A stretch of DNA of 64,000 nt, taken from NCBI GenBank assembly GCA_024405875.1, contig JAKSOA010000006.1, forward strand, positions 1 through 64,000, given 5' to 3'. This document shows positions 35,227 to 44,732 of this stretch, in pieces. Both the position numbers and the translations under genes were made by a program. The stretch comes from Paludibacteraceae bacterium (lineage in GTDB: Bacteria; Bacteroidota; Bacteroidia; Bacteroidales; Paludibacteraceae). The number at the start of each line of letters is the position of its first letter. Position 1 is the first letter of the stretch. Below the pieces are notes generated by a model that had not been told where the DNA came from, did not search any database, and saw only the letters and a program-made list of their open reading frames with translations.

Positions 35227-36282
35227 ATGACGCAAGAGCATAAATATATACTTCAAGATTTGCTTCAACAGCACAGAAAGCTTGGAATCATAGACCAGAT
35301 AGACTATGATAAGTTCTATCTATATAGCATTATCACCCATTCAACAGCTATTGAAGGTTCTACCGTGACAGAGGTGGAAGCAAAATTACTATTCGATGAG
35401 GGTATCACTTCCAGCAAGCGTACTATTGTAGAACAGAACATGAACCTTGATCTTAAGAATGCATACGATTATGGTAGGGTATGGATAAAGAAACATGAAG
35501 ACATAACCATTGATTGGCTTATTCTGCTTGCATCAAAGGTTATGTCACGTACTGGTTCTGAGTATCACTCTGTTGGTGGCGATTTCTCCGCTGCACGTGG
35601 CGAATTACGTAAACTAAATGTAACCGCAGGAATCGAGGGGAAGTCATATATGTCATATTTGAAAATTCCTGTAAAACTACAGGCATTTTGCAACGAACTT
35701 AATAAACGCAGAATGGCAATTGATGCTAAGGATATTGCATCAATTTATGACCTTAGTTTTTGGGCTCACTTTGAATTAGTGACTATTCATCCATGGGCTG
35801 ACGGTAATGGCAGAACCAGCAGATTGTTGATGAACTTAATTCAAATGGAGTATGATGTTTTGCCAACCAAGGTGCTTAAAGAAGATAAAGCAGAATATAT
35901 TCAATCTCTTATTGATGCGCGTGAAGCAGAGGATGTCAATATATTCATCAACTTCATGTCCTCTCTTCATTGCAAGCATTTGAAGACAGATATTGACCAA
36001 TTTACTAATTCGGTGGCAGGGGAAATGGTCGATAAACAAAAGATTATTACCGAATTGGTCGACAAATGGTCGGTAAAACCATTTTTGGCCGATAAATTGG
36101 CGGATATACTTGTGTATTTGGTCAATAAGGATGAGATTACAACAAATACAATAATACAACAATTCGGGTTTACAGCCACGACAGCAAAACGCTATTTGCG
36201 TCAACTGACAAAGTTCGGTTATTTAGAAGCGAAGGGAGCAAATCGTAATCGTTCATACATAATCCGTATGCATTGGCTATAG
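35227..36282 (+). CDS. Fic-domain protein (AMPylase-type)
   Basis: About 351 aa. The Fic active-site loop IHPWADGNGRTSRLL carries catalytic His188 and matches HPFx(D/E)GNGRxxR. An N-terminal inhibitory helix motif STAIEGST with Glu43 fits class II Fic proteins, which hold themselves inactive. The C-terminus has a winged-helix-like segment (TTNTIIQQFGFTATTAKRYL). The protein would transfer AMP (or another nucleotide moiety) to target proteins. The last residues (RMHWL) and stop run into a remnant of the neighbouring membrane-protein gene, so the 3' end appears to have been rebuilt. Flanked by gene fragments on its 3' side. Confidence 0.88.
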   Translation: MTQEHKYILQDLLQQHRKLGIIDQIDYDKFYLYSIITHSTAIEGSTVTEVEAKLLFDEGITSSKRTIVEQNMNLDLKNAYDYGRVWIKKHEDITIDWLILLASKVMSRTGSEYHSVGGDFSAARGELRKLNVTAGIEGKSYMSYLKIPVKLQAFCNELNKRRMAIDAKDIASIYDLSFWAHFELVTIHPWADGNGRTSRLLMNLIQMEYDVLPTKVLKEDKAEYIQSLIDAREAEDVNIFINFMSSLHCKHLKTDIDQFTNSVAGEMVDKQKIITELVDKWSVKPFLADKLADILVYLVNKDEITTNTIIQQFGFTATTAKRYLRQLTKFGYLEAKGANRNRSYIIRMHWL

Positions 36283-36325
36283 GTCTCCTGTGTGCGGTGG
36301 AGTTTATTGAAGAAGGAGAATTAGA
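36270..36325 (+). pseudogene. C-terminal remnant of the small membrane-protein gene
   Basis: The frame beginning GCATTGGCTATAGG encodes ALAIGLLCAVEF, matching AWALGLLCAAEF at the end of the intact gene at 34787. It overlaps the fic stop in another frame. No start is available. Confidence 0.6.
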
Positions 36326-36401
36326 GGAAAAAACAGTTGTTCGGAAATTCCGAACGACTGCGTCTGATTTGAAAACATACAATGTAACATATATTTCGTC
36401 G

Positions 36402-36533
36402 TTATTTCACTTCCTTAAAGTTAGCGCCTTGGACGTTGTCTCCGTTGGAGCCGCCGTTAGAACCGCTTTGAGCACCGCCGTCAGCAGCACCACTTTGGAA
36501 CGGATTGCCAGGGGCACCACCTTGAGCGTTGGT
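36402..36533 (-). pseudogene. Diverged duplicate of the dnaK 3' end
   Basis: Read on the minus strand it encodes NAQGGAPGNPFQSGAADGGA, continuing to NGDNVQGANFKEVK and a TAA stop. This is the disordered DnaK tail, compared with [12 protein letters not shown]-stop in the intact dnaK at 36868. It is clearly diverged and shorter than the intact tail, so it is not a recent duplication. Same orientation as dnaK. Confidence 0.85.
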
Positions 36534-36536
36534 ATC

Positions 36537-36741
36537 TGTTTTACAATGAACGTGTCGTGAAAAGTCAACGCCCCGTTGACCAAATTAGTCAGCAGATTGC
36601 TGACCAATTAGAGATGCTTGGAGAACAGACGTTTTTCCCCGATTTGGTGTTCTATCATATTCCTCAGCACAGATATGTTGTAGAACTGAAGGCTGTTAAA
36701 TTTATCCCTGAGTTTGCCGGCAAGCTCAATTTTGTCTATTA
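36537..36741 (+). pseudogene. Fragment of a DUF1016/YhcG-type nuclease gene
   Basis: The open stretch encodes a 3' piece with FFPDLVFYHIPQHRYVVELK and FIPEFAGKLNF, the PD-(D/E)XK core typical of YhcG/DUF1016 proteins (LLFYH...YVVIELK...F.PE.AGK.NFY). It is truncated right after NFVY. The N-terminal DNA-binding part and the distal end are missing, and the region before the nuclease core looks internally deleted. Confidence 0.7.
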
Positions 36742-36764
36742 GACCCAAAACTTACACAAATGCC

Positions 36765-36791
36765 GAAGGCTTACCATATAGGTAAGCCTTC
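36765..36791. terminator. Hairpin downstream of dnaK
   Basis: A perfect 11-bp stem GAAGGCTTACC / GGTAAGCCTTC (36765-36775, 36781-36791) with an ATATA loop, lying 77 bases beyond the dnaK stop. The T tract is weak on both strands, so the terminator role is moderate. Confidence 0.55.
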
Positions 36792-36867
36792 TTAAGTTAC
36801 TTTTATAGTGCAGTTCAGAAGCATATAACTAACGAGTGCACTTTCTTTTGCTGCTCAAAATATCTTG

Positions 36868-38823
36868 TTACTTCACTTCCTCAAAGTCTGCGTCCTGAAC
36901 GTTGTCTCCGTTTGAGGAACCACCGTTAGAGCCACCTTGAGAACCGCCGTCAGCAGCACCGCTGAATGGACCGTTCGGACCAGTAAATGGGTTGCCTTGC
37001 GCACCTGCACCGCCTTGGGCGTTAGCTGCGTTATACATATCTTGTGAAGCAGCGTGAAGTGCATCTTCCATCTTCTTGATGGCAGTGTTGATAGCGTCAA
37101 TGTTCTGGTTCTTGTGAGCCTCTTTAAGTTCTGAGAGAGCAGACTCAATAGGAGCCTTCTTGTCAGCAGGTATCTTGTCACCAAGTTCCTTCAACTGTTT
37201 TTCAGTCTGGAATATCATAGCGTCTGCCTTGTTGATGGTGTCAGCCTTCTCTTTCTCACGCTTGTCAGACTCTGCGTTAGCCTCCGCCTCTGCCTTCATA
37301 CGCTTTATTTCATCCTCGCTAAGACCTGAAGAAGCCTCAATTCTGATTTTCTGCTCCTTACCTGTAGCCTTATCCTTAGCGGATACATTCAAGATACCGT
37401 TTGCATCAATATCAAATGTAACCTCAATTTGAGGAACTCCACGTGGAGCGGCAGGTATTCCGTCAAGATTGAACATACCAATCTGTTTGTTGTCTCTTGC
37501 CATTGGACGCTCACCTTGTAGTACATTGATTTGTACTGATGGCTGGTTGTCTGATGCTGTAGAGAATACCTCAGATTTCTTAGTAGGTATTGTTGTGTTG
37601 GCGTCAATAAGTTTTGTCATAACGCCACCCATTGTTTCAATACCAAGTGACAGAGGTGTTACATCAAGCAGAAGCACATCCTTGACATCGCCGGTAAGAA
37701 CACCACCTTGAATAGCGGCACCTACAGCCACAACCTCATCGGGGTTAACACCCTTTGAAGGCTCCTTGCCAAAAATCTCCTTAACCTTAGCCTGGATAGC
37801 AGGGATACGAGATGAACCACCTACAAGAATAACCTCATCAATGTCAGAGTTGCTGAGACCAGCGTCACTCATAGCCTTGCGGCAAGGCTCAACTGTAGCC
37901 TGAATGAGTCTGTCAGAGAGTTGCTCAAACTTAGCGCGGCTAAGTGTCTTAACCAAGTGCTTTGGCACACCGTTAACAGGCATAATGTATGGCAGGTTAA
38001 TCTCTGTTGATGTTGAACTTGATAACTCAATCTTAGCCTTCTCCGCAGCCTCTTTCAAACGCTGTAGAGCCATCGGGTCTTTTCTAAGGTCCACACCCTC
38101 ATCAGAGAGGAACTCCTCTGCAAGCCAGTCAATAATAACGTGGTCAAAGTCATCACCACCAAGGTGAGTGTCACCGTTTGTTGACTTAACCTCAAACACA
38201 CCGTCACCAAGTTCAAGAATTGAGATATCAAATGTACCGCCACCAAGGTCAAATACAGCAATCTTCAAATCCTTGTTTGTCTTGTCAAGACCGTATGCAA
38301 GAGCAGCCGCAGTTGGCTCATTTACAATACGCTTGACTGTAAGACCTGCAATCTCACCAGCCTCCTTTGTGGCCTGACGCTGAGCGTCTGAGAAGTAGGC
38401 GGGAACTGTGATTACAGCCTCTTTAACCTCCTGTCCAAGATAATCCTCAGCGGTTTTCTTCATCTTTTGAAGAATCATAGCGGAAATCTCCTGAGGAGTA
38501 TAAAGGCGTCCGTCAATGTTAACACGAGGGGTGTTGTTGTCACCACGGTCAACCTGATAAGGAACGCGGTTAATCTCTTTCTGGGTCTGCTCAAAAGTCT
38601 CACCCATAAAACGCTTGATGGAGAAAATAGTCTTTTTAGGGTTTGTGATAGCCTGACGTTTTGCAGGGTCACCAACTTTACGTTCACCACCATCAATAAA
38701 GGCGACAATGGAAGGAGTTGTGCGCTTGCCTTCACTGTTTGCTATAACTACAGGGTCATTGCCCTCCATAACTGCGACACAAGAGTTTGTTGTGCCTAAG
38801 TCAATACCAATAATTTTACTCAT
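36868..38823 (-). CDS. dnaK: Molecular chaperone DnaK (Hsp70)
   Basis: 651 aa. The ATPase domain begins [19 protein letters not shown] and includes [19 protein letters not shown] and [13 protein letters not shown]. The substrate-binding domain follows ([17 protein letters not shown]), and the protein ends in a Gly/Asn-rich disordered tail with [12 protein letters not shown]. It refolds proteins with DnaJ and GrpE, neither of which is adjacent here. Intact. A second, older copy of the tail lies 335 bases beyond its 3' end. Confidence 0.98.
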   Translation of the reverse strand: MSKIIGIDLGTTNSCVAVMEGNDPVVIANSEGKRTTPSIVAFIDGGERKVGDPAKRQAITNPKKTIFSIKRFMGETFEQTQKEINRVPYQVDRGDNNTPRVNIDGRLYTPQEISAMILQKMKKTAEDYLGQEVKEAVITVPAYFSDAQRQATKEAGEIAGLTVKRIVNEPTAAALAYGLDKTNKDLKIAVFDLGGGTFDISILELGDGVFEVKSTNGDTHLGGDDFDHVIIDWLAEEFLSDEGVDLRKDPMALQRLKEAAEKAKIELSSSTSTEINLPYIMPVNGVPKHLVKTLSRAKFEQLSDRLIQATVEPCRKAMSDAGLSNSDIDEVILVGGSSRIPAIQAKVKEIFGKEPSKGVNPDEVVAVGAAIQGGVLTGDVKDVLLLDVTPLSLGIETMGGVMTKLIDANTTIPTKKSEVFSTASDNQPSVQINVLQGERPMARDNKQIGMFNLDGIPAAPRGVPQIEVTFDIDANGILNVSAKDKATGKEQKIRIEASSGLSEDEIKRMKAEAEANAESDKREKEKADTINKADAMIFQTEKQLKELGDKIPADKKAPIESALSELKEAHKNQNIDAINTAIKKMEDALHAASQDMYNAANAQGGAGAQGNPFTGPNGPFSGAADGGSQGGSNGGSSNGDNVQDADFEEVK

Positions 38824-38942
38824 AACTTTATAAATGTTTTAATTGTTTTACTTTTTTTGTCTTCCCCGATGTCTAATCATCAGGTTCACCGCAATTCAGT
38901 CAATAATTGTGCCAAAACTCAGTTGACAAAGAATACTGACAA

Positions 38943-38975
38943 TTTGGCAAAAGTGCGAATTTTATTGTAACTTTG
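38943..38975 (+). promoter_or_regulatory. Promoter of the S9-like gene
   Basis: TTTG (38943-38946), 21 bases, TAACTTTG (38968-38975). The predicted transcript start is near 38982, inside the tandem octamer repeat. Confidence 0.65.
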
Positions 38976-38977
38976 TC

Positions 38978-39017
38978 GGTGATGTGGTGATGTGGTGATG
39001 CGGTGATTTGGTGATTT
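38978..39017 (+). repeat. Five tandem GGTGATNY octamers
   Basis: GGTGATGT, GGTGATGT, GGTGATGC, GGTGATTT, GGTGATTT in direct succession. They form the 5' leader of the S9-like transcript. The same unit occurs inverted inside dsbD (8926-8952). Confidence 0.9.
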
Positions 39018-39048
39018 GAATTATACTTTATAAGTTATATTATAAATT

Positions 39049-40902
39049 ATGTTATTAGCATTATTAAGCATACTGTTTCCTCTTCCCGATGGTAACTGTG
39101 CCTCATTAAGCAGTGACAGTTCAGCCATAATGGTTGGTGAGTATAAGACTGCTAAACAGGAAACCCTTGTGGAATTCTCTAAGATGAGGGTTAATCCTCT
39201 TGCAAAAGCGTCAGACTTCATATTCTCACCAGACTATACCAGAATATTGCTTAAACCAGCCCCCGCTGATACGGCAAAGAGTCCTTATTACGTATATAAG
39301 ATAGAGAGCAACCGCTGTGACCGCCTGAGTGACAACTTCTCACAGTCTTGTCCGCTCTTCAGCCCCGATGGCAAAAAACTTGCCTATGTACGTGATAATA
39401 ATGTGATTATCAAGCGATTGGAATATAATACAGACATCGTGGTGACAACGGACGGCTCCGCCACAACATTCAATGGTGTGCGTGACCGCAATTTCCGTGA
39501 GGCGTTTGGCATAGAGAGTACAATGTTATGGACGCCCAACTCAGATTACCTGCTTTTCAGCAAAGGAAATCAACTGTTTATGTACAGCATACAATACAAG
39601 TGGACAAAACCTGTTGTAATGCCAGACCACGATGCCGCATACATTACTGCCGTTAAACTTACGCAAGACCCAGAACAGATAGCGGTAATGTATCTTAACA
39701 AGGCTCAGAATGTATTGAGACTCGCAAAAGTCAACATTAACACATTCATTGCAAAAAATGTATATGAATACAAGGAAGATAAGTTTATTCCTCCGTTCGC
39801 AGCCAAGTTTGTTGAGTTTTTAGATGGGACAAACAATTTTGTTGTCGCAAGATGTGAGGATGACAGAAAGCAACTCTACTTATATGGTCCTAACGGCAAT
39901 AAGTTAAAGCAACTTACAAACGGGGAGATAGGCGTTACCAGTGCCTACGGCTATGACGCCGCATCAAAAAGACTCTACTATCAAACATCTGACGGCATTA
40001 ACCGTTATGTATGTTCGGTCTCTGCCGATGGCTCTAAGCCTCAGACCATTACTCCTGATACTGTGTCATCTTTGGCAAGATTCAGCGCGGACTACAAATA
40101 TTTTGAATGCACCGCAAAAACTCTAAACTCACCTACACGAATATCCTTATTTGATGTTAAAGGAGCTAAAATAAGGGATTTGATTACGCTTGATGACGCC
40201 CCTAAATTCCATAGAGAATTGCGTAAAACAGATAATTTGAACTATTACATTGTAAGCCCAAATAGCGGAAGTAATGGTAAATACATAATGTATGTATCTG
40301 ATTTTGAAAGCAATAGAGATGATGCTTTTGAAACAGCGATGTGTGATAACGGCTACTCAGTAGTGGTGGTGAAGACAAGAGGGACAGAGGGGCAGGGAAG
40401 AAATTTTGCACAAGGCAACTATCTGAATATTTTCAAAGCTCCCGCTGCTGACTACATAATGGTGGCGAAAGACATTATAAGCAGGGGAGAGGCGTCAGAG
40501 TTTATAATAGTAGGGGAGAAACTGAACGCAGGAGTGGCGATGTCCGCCATATTGGCAGAGGAAAACCCGTTCAATGCGGCGGTTGTAGTATCTCCTGTAA
40601 CTGATATTAGAGATTATAATCCTATTGTCACTCAGCGTATTATGAAAACTGAGGGGGCTACGGCGGCATACTCTGAGAATAGTGCTGTTGATAATATTTC
40701 CAAATTAAATAAAAAAGTGTTAATTTTACACTCTGAAAATGATGCTGAAATTCCGCTGGAACAGACAAAGAAACTTAGTGAGAAGTTGGTTGAAAGCGGC
40801 ATTCAGTTTGAATCGCAGATTTTCTTTAACAAAGATGGCTCATTTACCAGAGGCATTGCAAACAAATATTTGATTAATAAAATTTTAAACTTCATAAAAT
40901 GA
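39049..40902 (+). CDS. S9 (DPP-IV-like) peptidase homologue lacking the catalytic Ser and His
   Basis: 617 aa, exported (hydrophobic N-terminus LLALLSILFPLP). A beta-propeller-like N-terminal domain (for example FIFSPDYTRILLKPAP, SCPLFSPDGKKLAYVRDN) is followed by an alpha/beta-hydrolase domain recognisable from VVVVKTRGTEGQGRNFAQG, VVVSPVTDIRDYNP and KVLILHSENDAEIPLEQT. At the nucleophile elbow, where S9 enzymes have GWSYGG, the sequence is VGEKLNAG (residues 488-495), so the Ser is absent. At the His position it reads FNKDGSF instead of DxxHG. It is probably an inactive binding or scaffold protein. Its stop overlaps the next gene's ATG by 4 bases. Confidence 0.82.
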   Translation: MLLALLSILFPLPDGNCASLSSDSSAIMVGEYKTAKQETLVEFSKMRVNPLAKASDFIFSPDYTRILLKPAPADTAKSPYYVYKIESNRCDRLSDNFSQSCPLFSPDGKKLAYVRDNNVIIKRLEYNTDIVVTTDGSATTFNGVRDRNFREAFGIESTMLWTPNSDYLLFSKGNQLFMYSIQYKWTKPVVMPDHDAAYITAVKLTQDPEQIAVMYLNKAQNVLRLAKVNINTFIAKNVYEYKEDKFIPPFAAKFVEFLDGTNNFVVARCEDDRKQLYLYGPNGNKLKQLTNGEIGVTSAYGYDAASKRLYYQTSDGINRYVCSVSADGSKPQTITPDTVSSLARFSADYKYFECTAKTLNSPTRISLFDVKGAKIRDLITLDDAPKFHRELRKTDNLNYYIVSPNSGSNGKYIMYVSDFESNRDDAFETAMCDNGYSVVVVKTRGTEGQGRNFAQGNYLNIFKAPAADYIMVAKDIISRGEASEFIIVGEKLNAGVAMSAILAEENPFNAAVVVSPVTDIRDYNPIVTQRIMKTEGATAAYSENSAVDNISKLNKKVLILHSENDAEIPLEQTKKLSEKLVESGIQFESQIFFNKDGSFTRGIANKYLINKILNFIK

Positions 40903-41804
40903 AACCTACTCTTTATGTGATGGCTGCGGGAATGGGCAGCCGCTACGGAGGCTTGAAGCAGATGGACGGGCTTGGTCCGAACGGGGAGACCATAATTGAC
41001 TACTCAATCTATGATGCAATACGAGCCGGTTTTGGCAAGGTGGTATTTGTCATACGTCGTGATTTTGCTGATGACTTCAAAAAAATTGTAGTCTCCAAAT
41101 TCGCTGACAAAATTCCTGTGGAGATAGTTTATCAGGATTTGAACAATTTGCCTGAGGGCTTTACTGTAAACCCTGAGCGAGTTAAGCCGTGGGGTACAAA
41201 CCACGCCGTTCTTATGGGTAAGGATATAGTCAAAGAGCCGTTCGCTGTCATAAACGGAGATGATTTCTATGGAAAAGAGTCATTCCAGGTGCTTGCTGAT
41301 GAACTTGTGAAGATGGAGGGGAGGAAGGGTCAGTACTGTATGGTAGGCTTCCCTGTAAAGAACACTCTTTCAGAGAGCGGCACAGTATCTCGCGGAGTGT
41401 GTCAGAAAGACGCATCGGGGTACCTTACATCAATAGTTGAGCATACAAAGATTGAAGAGCAGGGCGGTGTCATTGTAAATCACAACGATGACGGGACAGA
41501 CACAATTGTGGCTCCTGAGACACCTGTGTCAATGAATATGTGGGGCTTCACACCAGACTATTTTGAATATTCAGAGGAATTCTTCAAAGAGTTCCTTAAG
41601 ACCAATGAGAAGAGCCTGAAAGCGGAGTTTTATATACCTACTATGGTTGACCACCTAATAAACAACGGCAATGCCAAAGTTAAGGTGCTCAATACATCAA
41701 GCAAATGGTTCGGAGTTACATATGCGGCAGACAAACCAAATGTTCTACTCCAAATCAACGCACTGATAGCCAAAGGTATATATCCTAATAAACTGTGGAA
41801 ATAA
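40899..41804 (+). CDS. Sugar-phosphate nucleotidyltransferase family protein
   Basis: 301 aa, cytosolic. The N-terminal LYVMAAGMGSRYGGLKQMDG is the NTP-binding signature loop of nucleotidyltransferases, and FAVINGDDFYG carries the metal-binding Asp pair. The overall length and the KMEGRKGQYCMVGFPVKNTL stretch fit the Bacteroidota 'NTP transferase' group. The sugar and nucleotide are unknown. The overlap with the S9-like gene (ATGA) implies one operon. Confidence 0.85.
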   Translation: MKPTLYVMAAGMGSRYGGLKQMDGLGPNGETIIDYSIYDAIRAGFGKVVFVIRRDFADDFKKIVVSKFADKIPVEIVYQDLNNLPEGFTVNPERVKPWGTNHAVLMGKDIVKEPFAVINGDDFYGKESFQVLADELVKMEGRKGQYCMVGFPVKNTLSESGTVSRGVCQKDASGYLTSIVEHTKIEEQGGVIVNHNDDGTDTIVAPETPVSMNMWGFTPDYFEYSEEFFKEFLKTNEKSLKAEFYIPTMVDHLINNGNAKVKVLNTSSKWFGVTYAADKPNVLLQINALIAKGIYPNKLWK

Positions 41805-41856
41805 CCAGTAACAGTTAACTTTTCTTTTTTCACTTTTCACTTTTAACTATTACAAA

Positions 41857-42297
41857 ATGTCGCCTTACTATTATTGGCTTATAGCCACAGCGTTTTTAGT
41901 GATATTGGAACTTGTGACAGCAGGTTTCGGGGTTATATGTTTTGCCATAGGCACACTTATAGCCGCTATTCTCGCCTATTTTGAACTTGGTCTGGAGTTC
42001 CAGATCTCAGCGTTCATCGTGGGCTCAATATTAGCCCTTGTCTTTATCCGTCCGTTCGCCTTGAAGTGGCTTAACAAGCGTGGCGGGGAGCAGGTGGCTA
42101 CTAACGCCGATGCCATAATAGGTCGTAAGGCGGTTGTTACAGAGACTGTTGATGCGGTCAAAGGAACCGGTTATGTTAGGATTGACGGTGATATGTGGAA
42201 AGCAGTGTCAGCAGACGGCTCTGTCATAGAAGCCGGCACGGAGGTTACAGTAATTTCAAGAGATAGTATAATACTAAAAGTGAAAAAAGAAAAGTGA
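41857..42297 (+). CDS. NfeD family membrane protein
   Basis: 146 aa with two or three N-terminal transmembrane helices (WLIATAFLVILELVTAGFGV, CFAIGTLIAAILAYFEL, FIVGSILALVFI). A C-terminal OB-fold (about residues 85-146, GRKAVVTETVDAVKGTGYV) completes the NfeD form. NfeD proteins partner with SPFH/stomatin proteins; the SPFH gene follows 73 bases later. They are thought to organise membrane microdomains. Confidence 0.92.
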   Translation: MSPYYYWLIATAFLVILELVTAGFGVICFAIGTLIAAILAYFELGLEFQISAFIVGSILALVFIRPFALKWLNKRGGEQVATNADAIIGRKAVVTETVDAVKGTGYVRIDGDMWKAVSADGSVIEAGTEVTVISRDSIILKVKKEK

Positions 42298-42370
42298 AAA
42301 AAGAAAAGTGACGCTTTATTTCTCTTCATAACTATTATTTTTTAACTTTTAACTTTTAACTAATATAATT

Positions 42371-43330
42371 ATGTCAGCAGGAACAATTGTTTTAATAATT
42401 ATCTGCATTTTGGTGGTTATTTATGTATTAAAAGGTATTAAGATTGTGTCTCAGTCAGAGACAATGATTATTGAGCGTTTAGGTCGCTATCATCGCACAC
42501 TTAACGCGGGTATTAACGTAATACTTCCTATTGTTGAGCGTGGTAAGGAGACTGTTACAAGAATGAATAACGGGGCGCTTCGTATGAGTAACAAGATTGA
42601 TTTGCGTGAGCAAGTGTATGACTTTGACAAACAGAGCGTTATTACAAAAGATAACGTTATGACAGAGATAAACGCACTTCTCTATTTTCAGATAGTGGAC
42701 CCAGTTAAGTCAGTCTATGAAATCAAGAATCTGCCAATGGCAATAGAAAAACTTACCCAAACCACACTGCGTAATGTTGTAGGAGAGTTGGAACTTGATG
42801 AGACACTTACTTCAAGAGATACCATTAACTCAAAGTTACGCTCAGTGCTTGATGAAGCCACAAATAAGTGGGGTGTCAAGGTTAATCGTGTTGAACTACA
42901 GGATATTACACCACCGCAAAGCATACGCATAGCAATGGAGAAACAGATGCAGGCGGAGCGTGACCGCCGTGCTGAGATTCTGAAGGCGGAGGGTGAGAAG
43001 CAATCTGCGATATTGAAGTCAGAGGGTGAGAAATCAGCGGAGATTAACGCCGCTGAGGCTGAGAAGCAGGCTCGCATTCTAAAGGCTGAAGGTCAGGCCA
43101 AGGCTCAGGTTCTTCAGGCTGAGGCTGAGGCGGCTGCCATCAAGCAAGTGGCTGATTCTGTAGCGGCTATAAAAGGTGCCGACCCTGTCAACTATCTGCT
43201 CGCCATCAAATATATTGACGGTCTCAAGGAGATGGCATCGGGGAAAGACAACAAAACAGTGTACATCCCGTATGAGGCTACAGGTGTGCTCGGCTCGCTT
43301 GGCAGTCTGAAAGAGATGTTCGCAAAATAA
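42371..43330 (+). CDS. SPFH/Band 7 (stomatin-like, QmcA type) protein
   Basis: 319 aa. An N-terminal membrane helix (TIVLIIICILVVIYVLKGI) is followed by the SPFH domain (IVSQSETMIIERLGRYHRTL, then TLRNVVGELELDETLTSRD). Next is a long Ala/Glu/Lys-rich coiled coil (about residues 200-270, repeats of ILKAEGEKQ) and a conserved C-terminal segment. It oligomerises at the membrane with the NfeD partner encoded upstream. The next gene, a T9SS-sorted protein, begins only 3 bases after its stop, an unusual pairing. Confidence 0.92.
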   Translation: MSAGTIVLIIICILVVIYVLKGIKIVSQSETMIIERLGRYHRTLNAGINVILPIVERGKETVTRMNNGALRMSNKIDLREQVYDFDKQSVITKDNVMTEINALLYFQIVDPVKSVYEIKNLPMAIEKLTQTTLRNVVGELELDETLTSRDTINSKLRSVLDEATNKWGVKVNRVELQDITPPQSIRIAMEKQMQAERDRRAEILKAEGEKQSAILKSEGEKSAEINAAEAEKQARILKAEGQAKAQVLQAEAEAAAIKQVADSVAAIKGADPVNYLLAIKYIDGLKEMASGKDNKTVYIPYEATGVLGSLGSLKEMFAK

Positions 43331-43333
43331 AAG

Positions 43334-44650
43334 ATGCGTCTGAACGGCGTAATAAAAATATTGCTTATCATTTCCTGTATGGTTTTTGCTATGCAGGAAA
43401 TTTTTGCTGTGGAGTGTGAGTCTGAGATTGATTTCAAAATAGAGGTTACTCCCACTGTACGTGAGTCTTATACTGATATGATTTGCTACGGCAATGACTA
43501 TTCAGGACACGGCTTTTTTATTGAGAAGCCTGAGAATGATACCGTATGCTACCGTGAGGAAGATTGTAACCACTACACACTTAACCTTAGGGTGTGCCGT
43601 CCGCAGGAGGAGAACATTTTTGAGTCAATTTGTGAAGGCTCAACCTATACAAAACACGGGTTCAATGTCTCCGAGGGTGGAGTGTACACGCAGAATCTTC
43701 AAACAAAGTGCGGCTGTGACAGTACGCTCACTCTTCACCTCGATGTCATATCAACCGCCACTGTCACGCTTTTTGATGAGTGCTGTACAAATGTCCTATA
43801 TAATGGCAGAGGTTATGAGAACATAGAGGTAAAGAAAGACACTGTTCTTGAATCAAAAATAATAAAGAAAGGTTGTGAGGCTAAGTCACAACTATTCATA
43901 ACCGCGTATGAGCCAGTCTTTACCCAACTACGTGACACGGTGGAGAAAGGCACTCATTATCAAAAGTATAATTTTGACATAATTGCCGTAGATGAGCGCA
44001 CTACCGCTACTCAGACACTTCAAACTATTCACGGCTGTGACAGTATTGTGAATCTTGAACTCTATGTTTACCACGACTATCTGTTTGAACAGAATGATTC
44101 CATCTGTCCAGGAGATTCAGTTCTTTGGCAGAAGGAGTATGTGAAAACAGCGGGTGACCACTATAAGAGGTATAAGAGTGTCTATGATATGGATAGCGTC
44201 TATGTGCTGCATCTCAAGTTCAATCCCGTATATCTAATGTCAGACTCAATCTATATAAACAACGGAGATTCATACACTTGGCACGGACGCACTATTACAA
44301 GTGCCGGACTTTATGTTGACACATTGAAAACGGTGAACGGCTGTGACAGTATTTGTCATTTGAAAGTGAAATGCACGTTTGAACTTGAGTTCCCTGCATA
44401 TTTCTCACCAAATGGTGACGGACTTAATGACACTTGGGTTATTAAAAACCTTGACGGTTATCCTGACTCAACTGTTGAAATTTATGACCGCTATGGTAAG
44501 CGTCTTATATCATATACATACAGGACACAGCCCGATGGCTGGGACGGCATATACAACGGTCATCTGATGCCGTTTGATGACTATTGGTACATTGTACGCC
44601 GTCAGGATAGTGACAAGGTTTATTCGGGACACTTTACACTGAAACGGTAA
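43334..44650 (+). CDS. Secreted repeat protein with T9SS type B (CHU_C) sorting domain
   Basis: 438 aa with a signal peptide (IKILLIISCMVFAMQEIFA). At least four repeats of a module ending in GCDS (or MDSV), such as CEGSTYTKHGFNVSEGGVY...CGCDSTLTLHLDV, GTHYQKYNF...GCDSIVNLELYV and GDSYTWHGR...GCDSICHLKV, make up the surface part. The last 90 residues are the type B sorting domain (FPAYFSPNGDGLNDTWVIKN, VEIYDRYGKRL, GWDGIYNGHLMPFDDYWYIV, GHFTLKR). It is probably a surface adhesin or structural protein exported by the type IX system. It abuts the SPFH gene. Confidence 0.88.
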   Translation: MRLNGVIKILLIISCMVFAMQEIFAVECESEIDFKIEVTPTVRESYTDMICYGNDYSGHGFFIEKPENDTVCYREEDCNHYTLNLRVCRPQEENIFESICEGSTYTKHGFNVSEGGVYTQNLQTKCGCDSTLTLHLDVISTATVTLFDECCTNVLYNGRGYENIEVKKDTVLESKIIKKGCEAKSQLFITAYEPVFTQLRDTVEKGTHYQKYNFDIIAVDERTTATQTLQTIHGCDSIVNLELYVYHDYLFEQNDSICPGDSVLWQKEYVKTAGDHYKRYKSVYDMDSVYVLHLKFNPVYLMSDSIYINNGDSYTWHGRTITSAGLYVDTLKTVNGCDSICHLKVKCTFELEFPAYFSPNGDGLNDTWVIKNLDGYPDSTVEIYDRYGKRLISYTYRTQPDGWDGIYNGHLMPFDDYWYIVRRQDSDKVYSGHFTLKR

Positions 44651-44732
44651 ATAGGCAAATGAGAAATGAGAAATGAGAAATGAGAAAGGAGAAATGAGAA
44701 AGGAGAAATAGGATATATATCGGGATTGTACT

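Noticed and set aside
36273-36560. Open frame of 95 codons across the fic/dnaK gap
   Set aside because: It has only a TTG start and runs through the membrane-protein remnant and then antisense through the dnaK tail copy; better explained as debris than as a gene.
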